A DNA stretch of 64,000 nt. It comes from Heyndrickxia acidicola. Its GTDB lineage: Bacteria; Bacillota; Bacilli; Bacillales; Bacillaceae_C. The notes below the pieces were generated by a model. That model did no database searches and was not told the origin of the DNA. It worked only from the letters and a program-made list of their open reading frames with translations. The stretch lies in the NCBI RefSeq assembly GCF_001636425.1, contig NZ_KV440953.1:4336001-4400000 (forward strand), read 5' to 3'. The position numbers were made by a program, and so were the translations under genes. Shown in pieces: positions 1-7,563 of the stretch (position 1 is the stretch's first letter; every line of letters begins with the position of its first letter).

Positions 1-818
1 TGGAGCTTCAAGGACAAACAACGGGATTAAATGTCGGGCTGCAATCCGGTGACATGAATAAAATAAGCGTTATAGCCAATCAGAAAGTCACCAATATGGC
101 GGGGCAGCAGGTGGCAATCAAGGATATAGGCAGTGTAAAACAGACCTTTGCACCTGCAGCCATTCAGCGTTTGAATCAGCAGGGTTATGACTCCTTAACC
201 GTGATGATGGATTCAGCCAGAGCCTCAAAGGCCCAGCAGGACATTAAAAACACATTAGCAAAAATGTCCTTGCCAAAGGGTGTAAGCTATTCCTTTATAG
301 GCTCAGCAGAAGAAATGAAACAAGGGTTCCATAACCTTGTTTACGCGATCGGCTTCAGTGTCATCCTTGTCTATCTTGTCATGATGCTGGCTTTCAGGGA
401 ACCGCTTGCCCCGTTATCGATTCTGTTTGCGCTGCCGTTTATCTTTGTGGGAGTTATCGCAGGCATTTTGATAACGCATGAATCATTGGGAATCCCGGCA
501 CTGGTAGGAATTTTAATGCTGGTGGGAATTGTGGTGACCAATGCCATTGTCCTCATCGATAAGGTCGAGCAAAATAAAAAGATATACGAAGACAAAACCC
601 AGGCCATCGTAGAAGCCGGAAAAATCAGGCTGCGCCCCATCCTTATGACGGCGATTGCCACAGTCGGTGCGCTCCTTCCATTAGCTTTGTCTACAGAAGG
701 GGGATTGATTTCCCGATCGCTTGCCATCGTGGTCATCTCAGGGCTGACCGCTTCCACCTTGCTAACACTGATCATTGTCCCTGTTTGCTACTCGCTTTTA
801 ACAGGCAGACGGAAATGA
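1..818 (+). CDS. RND-family efflux transporter, C-terminal part (5' end outside window)
   Basis: The reading frame is already open at base 3, so the first in-frame ATG (54) is internal and the gene begins before the window. About 272 residues remain. They cover the end of the second periplasmic-type domain and the last transmembrane block, with several hydrophobic helices, an LVGIVVTNAIVLID segment and a conserved RLRPILMTA motif, both typical of AcrB/SwrC-type resistance-nodulation-division pumps. The protein would expel amphipathic compounds using the proton gradient; Bacillus relatives (SwrC/YerP) export surfactin-like lipopeptides. The substrate cannot be told from this part. It resembles but is not identical to the RND gene at the right edge. 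Confidence 0.88.
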   Translation, partial: ELQGQTTGLNVGLQSGDMNKISVIANQKVTNMAGQQVAIKDIGSVKQTFAPAAIQRLNQQGYDSLTVMMDSARASKAQQDIKNTLAKMSLPKGVSYSFIGSAEEMKQGFHNLVYAIGFSVILVYLVMMLAFREPLAPLSILFALPFIFVGVIAGILITHESLGIPALVGILMLVGIVVTNAIVLIDKVEQNKKIYEDKTQAIVEAGKIRLRPILMTAIATVGALLPLALSTEGGLISRSLAIVVISGLTASTLLTLIIVPVCYSLLTGRRK

Positions 819-866
819 AGGGGCCGGCAATTTTTGCGGACTCCTCAATAGCTAGCTGGTCAAGAA

Positions 867-975
867 ATGCGGGTGTTTTTCGGGAAAATGCCGGCGCTTT
901 TTGAGAAAACGCGGATGATTTTTTAAAAAATGCCGGTACTTTTCAAAAAAATGCAAAGAGAATCCGAAAGAATGC
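867..975. repeat. 21-bp-period array, word AATGC(C/G)GG
   Basis: The core ATGC (once ACGC) starts at 867, 888, 909, 930, 951 and 972, exactly 21 bp apart each time. Between cores the sequence is A/T-rich with runs of A and T. It lies between the RND gene and the membrane glycosyltransferase gene and fills most of an otherwise empty 311-bp gap. In one forward frame the units read as degenerate heptads of the type xNAGxFx, but a stop codon interrupts them and there is no start signal, so I do not call a gene. Compare the arrays at 2950 and 22094. Confidence 0.7.
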
Positions 976-1129
976 AAAAAACAAGCCCATCTGCAAGGAA
1001 AAAAAGCTCTCAGGAAGTGTGGATAGGTGCTATGATAATGAGGGAGAGCGCTTGGTGAAAACCTGATCTATATACAGGCAGAACCACGGGGAAGCTACGT
1101 TTCCCTTGACAAAAAAAGAGGAGGCCCGA

Positions 1130-2680
1130 ATGAAGACGGAACAACACGAAATGGCTGCGGAATCCTGGATCTTGGATCGTTCAATACGACATGAAAAATG
1201 GATGATGATCCTATACAGTCTGCTGGTATCAATTGTTTTTTTACTGATTTGCACGGAATCCTCCCCACTCTATCCTTTCAATGATTGGGTCGATTCCAAC
1301 GCCTTTTTTACGATGGGAAAGGGCATGATGCACGGAAAGGTTTTATATCGTGATTTATTTGAACAGAAGGGGCCTTATTTATATTTCATTCACGGGCTGG
1401 CGTATCTTTTGTCACATAAAAGCTTTTTGGGTGTGTATCTGTTCGAAGTGGCGTCGTTCACTATTTTTCTCTTTTTCTGTTATAAAATCATGTCCTTATT
1501 TTTACATAGTCTCTATTCTTTCGTTGGACTGCCCTTTGTTGCGGCCATTATTTTAAATTTGCAGAGCTTTTCCCATGGTGACAGTGCAGAGGAATTTTCA
1601 CTGCCCTTTGTCGCAGCAAGCCTATATGCTTTTCTTCATTATTTTAAAAAGGACTATCCCGATCCTATCCGGTATAAAACCTTATTGGTCAATGGGATCT
1701 TAGCGGGAATCGTTTTATGGATCAAGTATTCTTTGCTTGGATTTTGGATTGGCTGGACGGCTGCATTGGGAATTTGCATGCTTGCACATAAGCAGTATGT
1801 AAGGGCGTTGTGGGGAGGTGTGCTTTTCCTTCTTGGCATGCTGATGGCAGCTCTGCCGTGGATTCTTTATTTTGGCATACATCATGCTATCCATGACTGG
1901 ATTTATACGTATATCATCTTTAACGCCAAATATTATACTGTCCAATATACACTTTTAGGCAGATTAAAGCTTGTGTTTATGACCGTTCTGCTTAATCTCA
2001 GCTTGTATCCTTTCTTTGCGGTGATTGCCTGTATCGGAGTTCTTTTCTTTCTTTTAAAAAGATATCTGCCTTCTTTCATGGGCAGGGCGGGACTGGTTCT
2101 TTGTTTGCTGCTGTTAGCCCTGGGAGTTTATGCGGGCGGGAGAGGCTATGTCTATTATTTTCTTATCTTTTCTCCGTTTATCCTGTTCGGAGTGATTGTG
2201 ATTCTGGACGGGCTGTCAATGAAGCTGAGAAACCGGTACACGCTCATGCTGGCGGGTGCTGTACTCCTTGTTTCGATTGCGCTTACTGCAGCCTTTAACC
2301 ATAACACGTACATGATGGGGGTCAAGAAAAAGGATTTAGTGCAATACCGTTTTGCGTCTATTATTAATCAAACAAAGCATGCAACGGTGCTGAATTATAA
2401 CTGCTTAGACTTAGGGATATATACGGTAACCGGCATTACCCCAAACGTGAAGTATTTTGAAAAACAAAACGTCGACTATGCGGAGTATCCAATGAATATG
2501 GATGCCCAGAACCGGTATGTCCGGGACAGGCTCGTCGATTATGTGGTGGTAAGAAAAAGCATGTCCTATATAAACCAGCATGTCCCATCGTTTCATCAGC
2601 AATATAAGCTCGTCAGCAAACAGGCGCAGCTCTACGAAGGAAAGATAAGTGAATACTGGCTTTTCAAAAGAAAATCATAA
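1130..2680 (+). CDS. Polytopic membrane protein, GT-C/GT39-like glycosyltransferase
   Basis: A protein of 516 residues with about ten or eleven hydrophobic helices. After the first helix (about residues 25-42) a large outside loop carries NDWVDSNAFFTMGKG and DLFEQKGP, the acidic loop-1 pattern found in GT-C fold, polyprenyl-phosphate-sugar-dependent glycosyltransferases often annotated as teichoic-acid glycosyltransferases. The C-terminal 100 residues form a soluble outer domain. The likely job is adding sugars to a wall polymer or protein outside the membrane; donor and acceptor are unknown. I start at ATG 1130 because AGAGGAGG sits 7 bases upstream. The longer frame from TTG 1106 would place this ribosome site inside the gene. 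It stands alone and ends in a likely terminator. Confidence 0.75.
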   Translation: MKTEQHEMAAESWILDRSIRHEKWMMILYSLLVSIVFLLICTESSPLYPFNDWVDSNAFFTMGKGMMHGKVLYRDLFEQKGPYLYFIHGLAYLLSHKSFLGVYLFEVASFTIFLFFCYKIMSLFLHSLYSFVGLPFVAAIILNLQSFSHGDSAEEFSLPFVAASLYAFLHYFKKDYPDPIRYKTLLVNGILAGIVLWIKYSLLGFWIGWTAALGICMLAHKQYVRALWGGVLFLLGMLMAALPWILYFGIHHAIHDWIYTYIIFNAKYYTVQYTLLGRLKLVFMTVLLNLSLYPFFAVIACIGVLFFLLKRYLPSFMGRAGLVLCLLLLALGVYAGGRGYVYYFLIFSPFILFGVIVILDGLSMKLRNRYTLMLAGAVLLVSIALTAAFNHNTYMMGVKKKDLVQYRFASIINQTKHATVLNYNCLDLGIYTVTGITPNVKYFEKQNVDYAEYPMNMDAQNRYVRDRLVDYVVVRKSMSYINQHVPSFHQQYKLVSKQAQLYEGKISEYWLFKRKS

Positions 2681-2698
2681 CCAGACAGGCTGGTTGGA

Positions 2699-2735
2699 AA
2701 AGTGCAGGAACCCGTGGTGGGGGCCTGTGCTTTTT
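2699..2735 (+). terminator. Rho-independent terminator of the GT-C gene
   Basis: AAGTGCAGG pairs with CCTGTGCTT using two wobble pairs, followed by a run of T. It lies 19 bases after the stop codon. Confidence 0.6.
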
Positions 2736-2762
2736 TGGGGGTGCACGCTTTAATGCATTAAC

Positions 2763-2789
2763 GCAAAGAAGGGGTCTGACCCCTTTAGT
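2763..2789 (+). repeat. 27-bp dispersed palindromic repeat, copy 1
   Basis: The core AGGGGTCTGACCCCT is a near-perfect inverted repeat flanked by GCAAAG on the left and TTAGT on the right. The same unit occurs at 11187-11213 and, inverted, at 30467-30491, always just past the end of a gene. Confidence 0.75.
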
Positions 2790-2949
2790 GAAGTAAAGAG
2801 TTTGTTTTTGAGGAAATGCTTAGTGTTCGCACTGTTTTTTGTCATTATCACCCCCCTGTTAGAGAAAATACGTTCTACATTTGGAATCGGGGTCCAAAGA
2901 ATGCGAATCAAGCCATATAGAGGTGGAGAGAGTGTGCTCGGAAAAGGAA

Positions 2950-3062
2950 ATGTTGCACCAATTGTAAAGAATGTTGCAATCAAGCCAATAAATGTTGCAC
3001 AAAAACGAAAAAACGTTGCAATAAAACGATAAAATGTTGCACAAAAACCCAGAAATGTTGCA
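2950..3062. repeat. 21-bp-period array, word ATGTTGCA
   Basis: ATGTTGCA (once ACGTTGCA) starts at 2950, 2971, 2992, 3013, 3034 and 3055, exactly 21 bp apart. Spacers are A-rich and loosely alternate between CAATAAAAC-like and CACAAAAAC-like forms. Frames on both strands read it as 7-residue repeats (forward NVAxxxx, reverse ATFxxxx), but none has a credible start, and the forward frame hits a stop inside the array. The rest of the 2681-3131 gap holds only the terminator and the palindrome. Confidence 0.8.
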
Positions 3063-3131
3063 AAGCCAGAAAAATAGCTCCCACCCATGGAAGTCACCAA
3101 TCAAATTCCCCCCCTACCAAGGGCCCAGCCA

Positions 3132-3341
3132 TCACCTGCGAGCAGCAAGCCTCAGCATCCGTTTCACTCCTTCCGTCATCACCATGCTTCCCCCAATGGA
3201 GAAAATCTCATGATACCCGAACTTCTTTAGGACGAAATACGCGCCTGATCCGAAAGCCAGGTCTATGATAAAGAACCGTTTAATGGATGAAATGTCTAGG
3301 ATATAAATTTGAAACCCTTTATCATAATTTATTTTCAGCAT
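3132..3341 (-). CDS. Small protein of unknown function
   Basis: A 69-residue frame read leftwards. I choose ATG at 3341 because AAGAGGA lies 7 bases upstream; a TTG one codon earlier is possible. The N-terminal part is soluble, the middle (FFIIDLAFGSGAYFVL) could form one short membrane or buried helix, and the C-terminus is basic (ending RRLAARR-like: RMLRLAARR). I recognise no family. Its support is the ribosome site and normal-looking codon use only; it may be a chance frame. Confidence 0.4.
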   Translation of the reverse strand: MLKINYDKGFQIYILDISSIKRFFIIDLAFGSGAYFVLKKFGYHEIFSIGGSMVMTEGVKRMLRLAARR

Positions 3342-3641
3342 CAAAGAGTCCTCTTTTTCACTTAAAATATGAAGCAGGAAGATTGTCTTAGTACCAAAAA
3401 GGCATGTATTCCGTTGCTTTCAGGGCCTCCTCCTTTTTAAAAATAGCTGCCTAACATGCAAAGAATCCTGCTGTATGTTACTTGTCATCGTGGTATCTTT
3501 TCGAAGGGAATTCACAAGTTTTAAATCATTTTTTTGGTCAAATAGTAACAAAGTTTTACGAAAAGAGCCCGCATAAAAATGATTATTCCTCTCTATTTGG
3601 TGGAAATATAAACTATCTTATACTTGTTAGGGGGATATAAC
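3342..3641. other. Intergenic region between divergent genes
   Basis: This 300-bp stretch separates the small reverse gene from the VIT-family gene and must hold promoters for both. It is A/T-rich with no repeat, strong hairpin or clear operator that I can name. Confidence 0.5.
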
Positions 3642-4337
3642 TTGCCAGAAACGCAGCATATTGAGAGGCATTTTAGTGCTTCCGATACGATTAGAGATAT
3701 TGTGATTGGCATGTCCGATGGGCTGACCGTTCCTTTTGCACTCGCAGCCGGCCTGTCTGGAGCGGTCCATTCAACGGGTCTGATTTTAACCGCAGGAGGA
3801 GCAGAGATTGCGGCCGGCTCGATTGCCATGGGCCTTGGCGGCTATCTTGCGGCAAAATCAGATGCAGACCACTATCGTGCAGAGCTGAAGAGAGAATATG
3901 ATGAAGTCGAACGATTTCCAGAAAAAGAAGAGGAAGAAGTTAGAGAGGTATTCAGGGAATTTAATTTAGATGAGGCTCAAATTGAACCGATTGTCCAAAA
4001 ACTGAGGCAGTCGCCTGATAAATGGGTGGATTTTATGATGCGTTTTGAGCTGGGTTTGGAAAAGCCCAATCAGTCCAGGGCATGGATCAGTGCTATCACA
4101 ATAGCGGTATCCTATATCGTAGGCGGAATTATTCCCTTAATCCCTTACTTTATTGTGAGTGTTCCAAGTCAGGGACTTGTGGCCTCAGTCATCCTCACGT
4201 TGATCATTCTCTTTATTTTTGGCGGGGTAAAAGGACGGTTTACGGGTACACCGATTGTAAAAAGCGGTTTTGAAACGATGATTGTAGGCGGATTGGCAGC
4301 GGCAGCGGCTTTCTTGCTGGCAAGAAGTTTTTCCTAA
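3642..4337 (+). CDS. VIT1/CCC1-family metal (Fe/Mn) transporter
   Basis: A protein of about 231 residues. The N-terminal helix carries the family signature DIVIGMSDGLTVPFALAAGL, followed by GAEIAAGSIAMGLGGYLAAKS with conserved small and acidic residues. A charged cytoplasmic stretch (about residues 75-140) is rich in Glu and matches the metal-binding domain of this family, and three further hydrophobic helices end the protein. Relatives in yeast and plants move Fe2+ or Mn2+ out of the cytosol into vacuoles; bacterial members are thought to export or detoxify these metals. I start at TTG 3642 because AGGGGGAT sits 7 bases upstream; the frame is open from TTG 3624. It is monocistronic. Confidence 0.85.
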   Translation: MPETQHIERHFSASDTIRDIVIGMSDGLTVPFALAAGLSGAVHSTGLILTAGGAEIAAGSIAMGLGGYLAAKSDADHYRAELKREYDEVERFPEKEEEEVREVFREFNLDEAQIEPIVQKLRQSPDKWVDFMMRFELGLEKPNQSRAWISAITIAVSYIVGGIIPLIPYFIVSVPSQGLVASVILTLIILFIFGGVKGRFTGTPIVKSGFETMIVGGLAAAAAFLLARSFS

Positions 4338-4528
4338 AGGTATTTTTCGAAAAAGGCTCTTTTCGTATACTTTGTTGCTATTTGTATAATTGAATCTAGG
4401 ATACACAGGCTTCAGGCTTGAAAACAAAATGATGCGTGATTCCTCACTTATTACGGATTTAACTATTTTTAGGAAAAATGACAATCTATGCGAAAACAGC
4501 CTCGAAAAAAATACACCCAAAAAAGTTA

Positions 4529-4557
4529 TTGACCCTGGAAAAAATTGAATGTAATAT
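4529..4557 (+). promoter_or_regulatory. Sigma-A promoter of the NlpC/P60-like pseudoenzyme gene
   Basis: TTGACC (4529-4534) and TAATAT (4552-4557) are separated by 17 bp. The expected transcription start is near 4564, upstream of the WalR-type box. Confidence 0.65.
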
Positions 4558-4574
4558 TACCTTTGTGATATTTT

Positions 4575-4591
4575 TGTAACATAAATGTAAC
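4575..4591 (+). promoter_or_regulatory. WalR-type box, TGTAAC-N5-TGTAAC
   Basis: Two perfect TGTAAC hexamers are spaced by 5 bases, matching the WalR (YycF) consensus TGT(A/T)A(A/T/C)-N5-repeat. It sits about 10 to 27 bases after the predicted start of transcription and just before the ribosome site, a position that suggests repression. In B. subtilis WalR represses iseA and pdaC and activates wall hydrolases. Confidence 0.65.
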
Positions 4592-4607
4592 ATTAGGGGG
4601 CTTTAAT

Positions 4608-5693
4608 ATGAAAAAAATGAAAAATCTACTTATTGTACCTGCAGCTGTGCTGACTTTATCTGTTGGCAGTTTAACTGCACAATCAACGATTTCTTCGGCT
4701 TCTGTTAAAAACGATGTTGCCGTAAAACAAGCAGTAAACAAAAATGTGGTAGATACAGCAAAGAGTTTAGCAGGCACACGGTACCTTAAGGGCGGAGATA
4801 CGCCAAAAGGCTTTGATGCATCAGGATTTACACAGTATGTATTGAAGCATTCAACCGCTAATATCACGATTCCCCGCAAGATTAGCGATCAATGGAGCAA
4901 AGGAAAACACGTGAAGCAGTCGGAGCTGAAGCCGGGCGATCTTGTGTTTTTTAAAGAATACGGCAAAACACCTAATCTAGTAGGAATATACATTGGGAAA
5001 AATCAATTTGCAGCAACGACCGTAAAAGGCACGAAAATCTACTCGCTGTCTCAAACATATTGGAAAAATGCATTTGCCGGGGGAGTCCGCTATGATCACA
5101 GCGTGCCGTCAGCCGCTGTAACAAAATGGGTGGAGCATCACTATAAAAATAGTAAATTTTTAAGATATCCGCAAGTGACAGGCTTGGCCAGCAAAACGGC
5201 AGAACAAAAGATAAATGCTGCATTTTTAAAGCATATCCAAGGGTCTTATAAAGCCTATTTAGAAATGCTGAAAGAAGAGAAAAATGATCATACCAAGCAT
5301 TTTCCTTATCAATATGATGTCTCTTATAAAGTGCAATATGCATCTGACAATCAATTAAGTCTATTATTCTATGACTATGAATACACAGGCGGAGCGCATG
5401 GAATGACAGCTGTAACCTCCTTGAATTTTGATGCCAAAACGGGAAAACAATACAATTTGACCGACATTGTGAATACGAAAAGCAAGATATTAAAAGTTCA
5501 AGAATATGCTTATCAGGTTCTGCATAAACAGTATCCAGATTTTGTTCAAAAAGTAAGTGATGTGGCGATTAATAAAAATACGCAATTTTACTATACAAAA
5601 GGCGGCATCTACTTGCTTTTCCAAGAATATGATGTCGCTCCTTATGCAGCAGGAAATCCTGTTGTGAAAATTCCGCAGTCTCTTTATAAATAA
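4608..5693 (+). CDS. Secreted NlpC/P60-like pseudoenzyme with a C-terminal DUF3298-like domain
   Basis: A protein of 361 residues with a signal peptide (about 1-32). Residues 45-160 follow the NlpC/P60 endopeptidase fold, including GTRYLKGGDTPKGFD, the KPGDLVFF motif and VGIYIGKNQF. The catalytic cysteine of the FDCSGF motif is Ala71 (codon GCA), and the catalytic histidine that normally precedes VGIYIG is Leu124. This domain therefore cannot cut peptidoglycan. Residues about 190-355 include EYTGGAHGMTAVTSLNFD and a GKQYNLTDIV stretch like DUF3298 of PdaC and RsiV. I infer a wall-binding or regulatory protein, for example a decoy or inhibitor of D,L-endopeptidases. ATG 4608 follows an AGGGGGC site. 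It is monocistronic, with its own promoter, WalR-type box and terminator. Compare the intact enzyme at 26386. Confidence 0.85.
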   Translation: MKKMKNLLIVPAAVLTLSVGSLTAQSTISSASVKNDVAVKQAVNKNVVDTAKSLAGTRYLKGGDTPKGFDASGFTQYVLKHSTANITIPRKISDQWSKGKHVKQSELKPGDLVFFKEYGKTPNLVGIYIGKNQFAATTVKGTKIYSLSQTYWKNAFAGGVRYDHSVPSAAVTKWVEHHYKNSKFLRYPQVTGLASKTAEQKINAAFLKHIQGSYKAYLEMLKEEKNDHTKHFPYQYDVSYKVQYASDNQLSLLFYDYEYTGGAHGMTAVTSLNFDAKTGKQYNLTDIVNTKSKILKVQEYAYQVLHKQYPDFVQKVSDVAINKNTQFYYTKGGIYLLFQEYDVAPYAAGNPVVKIPQSLYK

Positions 5694-5701
5694 TATAGAA
5701 G

Positions 5702-5738
5702 AAAGGCGCTGAATCTGCATGGATCCAGCGCCTTTTTC
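5702..5738 (+). terminator. Rho-independent terminator
   Basis: AAAGGCGCTG (5702-5711) pairs perfectly with CAGCGCCTTT (5726-5735), followed by T residues. Confidence 0.9.
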
Positions 5739-5805
5739 ATAATAACAAATGCAGCTTATGTGATCGGCATGTCTCCTTCCTGCAAAATGTCAATATCCAG
5801 TTTTC

Positions 5806-5866
5806 CTTTATCTCAGTCGGGGACTACGGAATTCGTACGCCGATGAACAAGGCGCTTCCGCTTTTC
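5806..5866. repeat. 61-bp direct repeat, copy 1
   Basis: The 61-bp unit starts CTTTATCTCAGTCGGGGACT and ends GCTTCCGCTTTTC. It recurs at 5961-6021 with a single mismatch. Between the two copies lies TCTAGCTCCAGCGCC, a word common in Bacillus intergenic repeats. No gene was seen between 5739 and 6023. Confidence 0.8.
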
Positions 5867-5960
5867 TCTGTCTAGCTCCAGCGCCTATCGGCTAGCGAAT
5901 TTCTCCGTCCCCTCCCTGCGATAAGTCAACAACAGCTCGTGAAGGGCCTCGCTGTGTATC

Positions 5961-6021
5961 CTTTATCTCAGTCGGGGACTACGGAATTCGTACGCCGATG
6001 AACAAGTCGCTTCCGCTTTTC
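5961..6021. repeat. 61-bp direct repeat, copy 2
   Basis: It differs from copy 1 at one base (AAGTCGC for AAGGCGC). It ends two bases before the stop codon of the APC permease gene on the other strand, so the repeat effectively abuts the end of that gene. Confidence 0.8.
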
Positions 6022-6023
6022 GC

Positions 6024-7319
6024 TCAATCCGCCATCTTTTTCTTCATCCTAGTAAGCTTCATTAAAAAATAGACAGGAATCCCTGCTGCCAATCCGCACA
6101 GTCCCCATATGAGCTGCTGCGTGGAGGCTTGTGTTAACAGCCAGATACTGACGATAACAGCAAGAATGGGGATAACCGGCCCGAATGGGACTTTAAAGGT
6201 TCTGGTTAAATCCGAACGTTTTTTTCTTAAAACAATAATGGAGAGACAGGTCGGCAAATACTGGGCAAATCGGGAGACCACGCTAATGGCTGCTAATTGG
6301 GCAAAGCTCCCTGAAAGAGCAAGCGGCAGTGCAAAAAGAACGGTGAAGAAGATGGCCCAGGCAGGTGTGCCAAACCGGCTGTTTTTTGCAAGAAAAGATG
6401 GAATTAACCCATCGTTCGCAAGGGCTACGGCAGAGCGAGGGGTGATAAAGGAAGCGGCGATATTAATTCCAGCAATGGAAATGAGCGTTCCAGCTAAAAT
6501 GATAGTGGCGCCGGCATGGCCGATAAAATGCTGTGTCGCCTGTGCCAATGGAGCTTGCGAAACGGCAAGCTTCGGTCCAAGTGTACCTTCTGCTACGGTT
6601 TGGATGAGCACATAAAAAAGGGAACAAATAAATATGACCATGATGATTGCTTTAGGAATATTTTTTTCAGGGTTTTTCATGTCTTCCGCCGCAACAGCTA
6701 ATGACTCAAAGCCTGTAAATGCGTAGAAAATCAGTAAAGCTGCAGCTCCAAATGCTCCATGCTTGTAGGTGCCATGTGGAAGAACAGGGGTAAAGCTGTT
6801 CCCATGGATAAAAAAGATTCCTACCGCAACGAATAATAAAAGGGGAACCAGCTTTGCAATCGTAATCACATTATTCAATAGCTTCGAAACACTGACGCCT
6901 AAATAATTTATCGCTCCAAGCCAGACAATGATGACTGTCACCACTATGTTTTTAACAATGCCTTCCTTAGCTGGCTCCCACACCACCCCCAGAGCTGTGG
7001 AAAAGGCAGCAGCCATAGCAGCCCAGGCAATAATGCCGATCGCCCATTTCATAAACCCTACTTCAAATCCGATAAAGCTGCCGAACGCTTCTCTTGAATA
7101 AACGTAGGGTCCTCCATTTTTCCTGAACATTCCTCCGGCTTCGGCAAAGCATAGTGTAAGAGATAAAACGAGAATGGCATCAAAAAGAATGACTGCGATA
7201 CTCAACGGACCCATTAATGCGGCTGCCTGATTGGGTAATAAAAAGATACCCGACCCAATGATTCCGTTAATTCCCAGCAAGACGATGCTCCAAAAGCCTA
7301 ATTTCTTTCTATGTTCCAT
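6024..7319 (-). CDS. APC-family amino acid permease
   Basis: A 431-residue integral membrane protein with about twelve helices. The first helix carries GINGIIGSGIFLLP, the substrate-binding glycine motif of the amino acid-polyamine-organocation superfamily, and FYAFTGFESLAVAAEDMKNPEKNIP is the conserved helix 6 and loop. It imports or exchanges an amino acid; the substrate cannot be named from sequence. ATG 7319 has an AAAGGAGGT site 9 bases upstream. It is transcribed away from the GGDEF gene, so 7320-7563 holds two divergent promoters. The C-terminus is short and ends beside a dispersed repeat. Confidence 0.88.
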   Translation of the reverse strand: MEHRKKLGFWSIVLLGINGIIGSGIFLLPNQAAALMGPLSIAVILFDAILVLSLTLCFAEAGGMFRKNGGPYVYSREAFGSFIGFEVGFMKWAIGIIAWAAMAAAFSTALGVVWEPAKEGIVKNIVVTVIIVWLGAINYLGVSVSKLLNNVITIAKLVPLLLFVAVGIFFIHGNSFTPVLPHGTYKHGAFGAAALLIFYAFTGFESLAVAAEDMKNPEKNIPKAIIMVIFICSLFYVLIQTVAEGTLGPKLAVSQAPLAQATQHFIGHAGATIILAGTLISIAGINIAASFITPRSAVALANDGLIPSFLAKNSRFGTPAWAIFFTVLFALPLALSGSFAQLAAISVVSRFAQYLPTCLSIIVLRKKRSDLTRTFKVPFGPVIPILAVIVSIWLLTQASTQQLIWGLCGLAAGIPVYFLMKLTRMKKKMAD

Positions 7320-7563
7320 GGTGAGAAACCTCCTTTTTGTTCGCTATTAAAAGCGTCCAGCCCAAAAGGCTATCCTGAACTAGGTTTACCCTTAATAATC
7401 AGAATTTAGGCATAATTATATTATTTTATGGAGTGACATGATATATGAAAATAGAACTAATCCTAAATGCTCAATTAATATGAAAATATTACAAATAAAG
7501 TTATCTATTTTATAAACTATCGTTTAAAATAATAGTGTGTAATGTTGAAGGGAAGATGATCAG

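Noticed and set aside
371-775. Reverse-strand frame opposite the RND gene
   Set aside because: It is the shadow of a clearly conserved membrane protein on the forward strand.
2750-3100. 116-residue reverse-strand protein with ATFxxxx heptads
   Set aside because: It is the 21-bp array read in one frame; it has no ribosome site, and the same array is open on the other strand as well.
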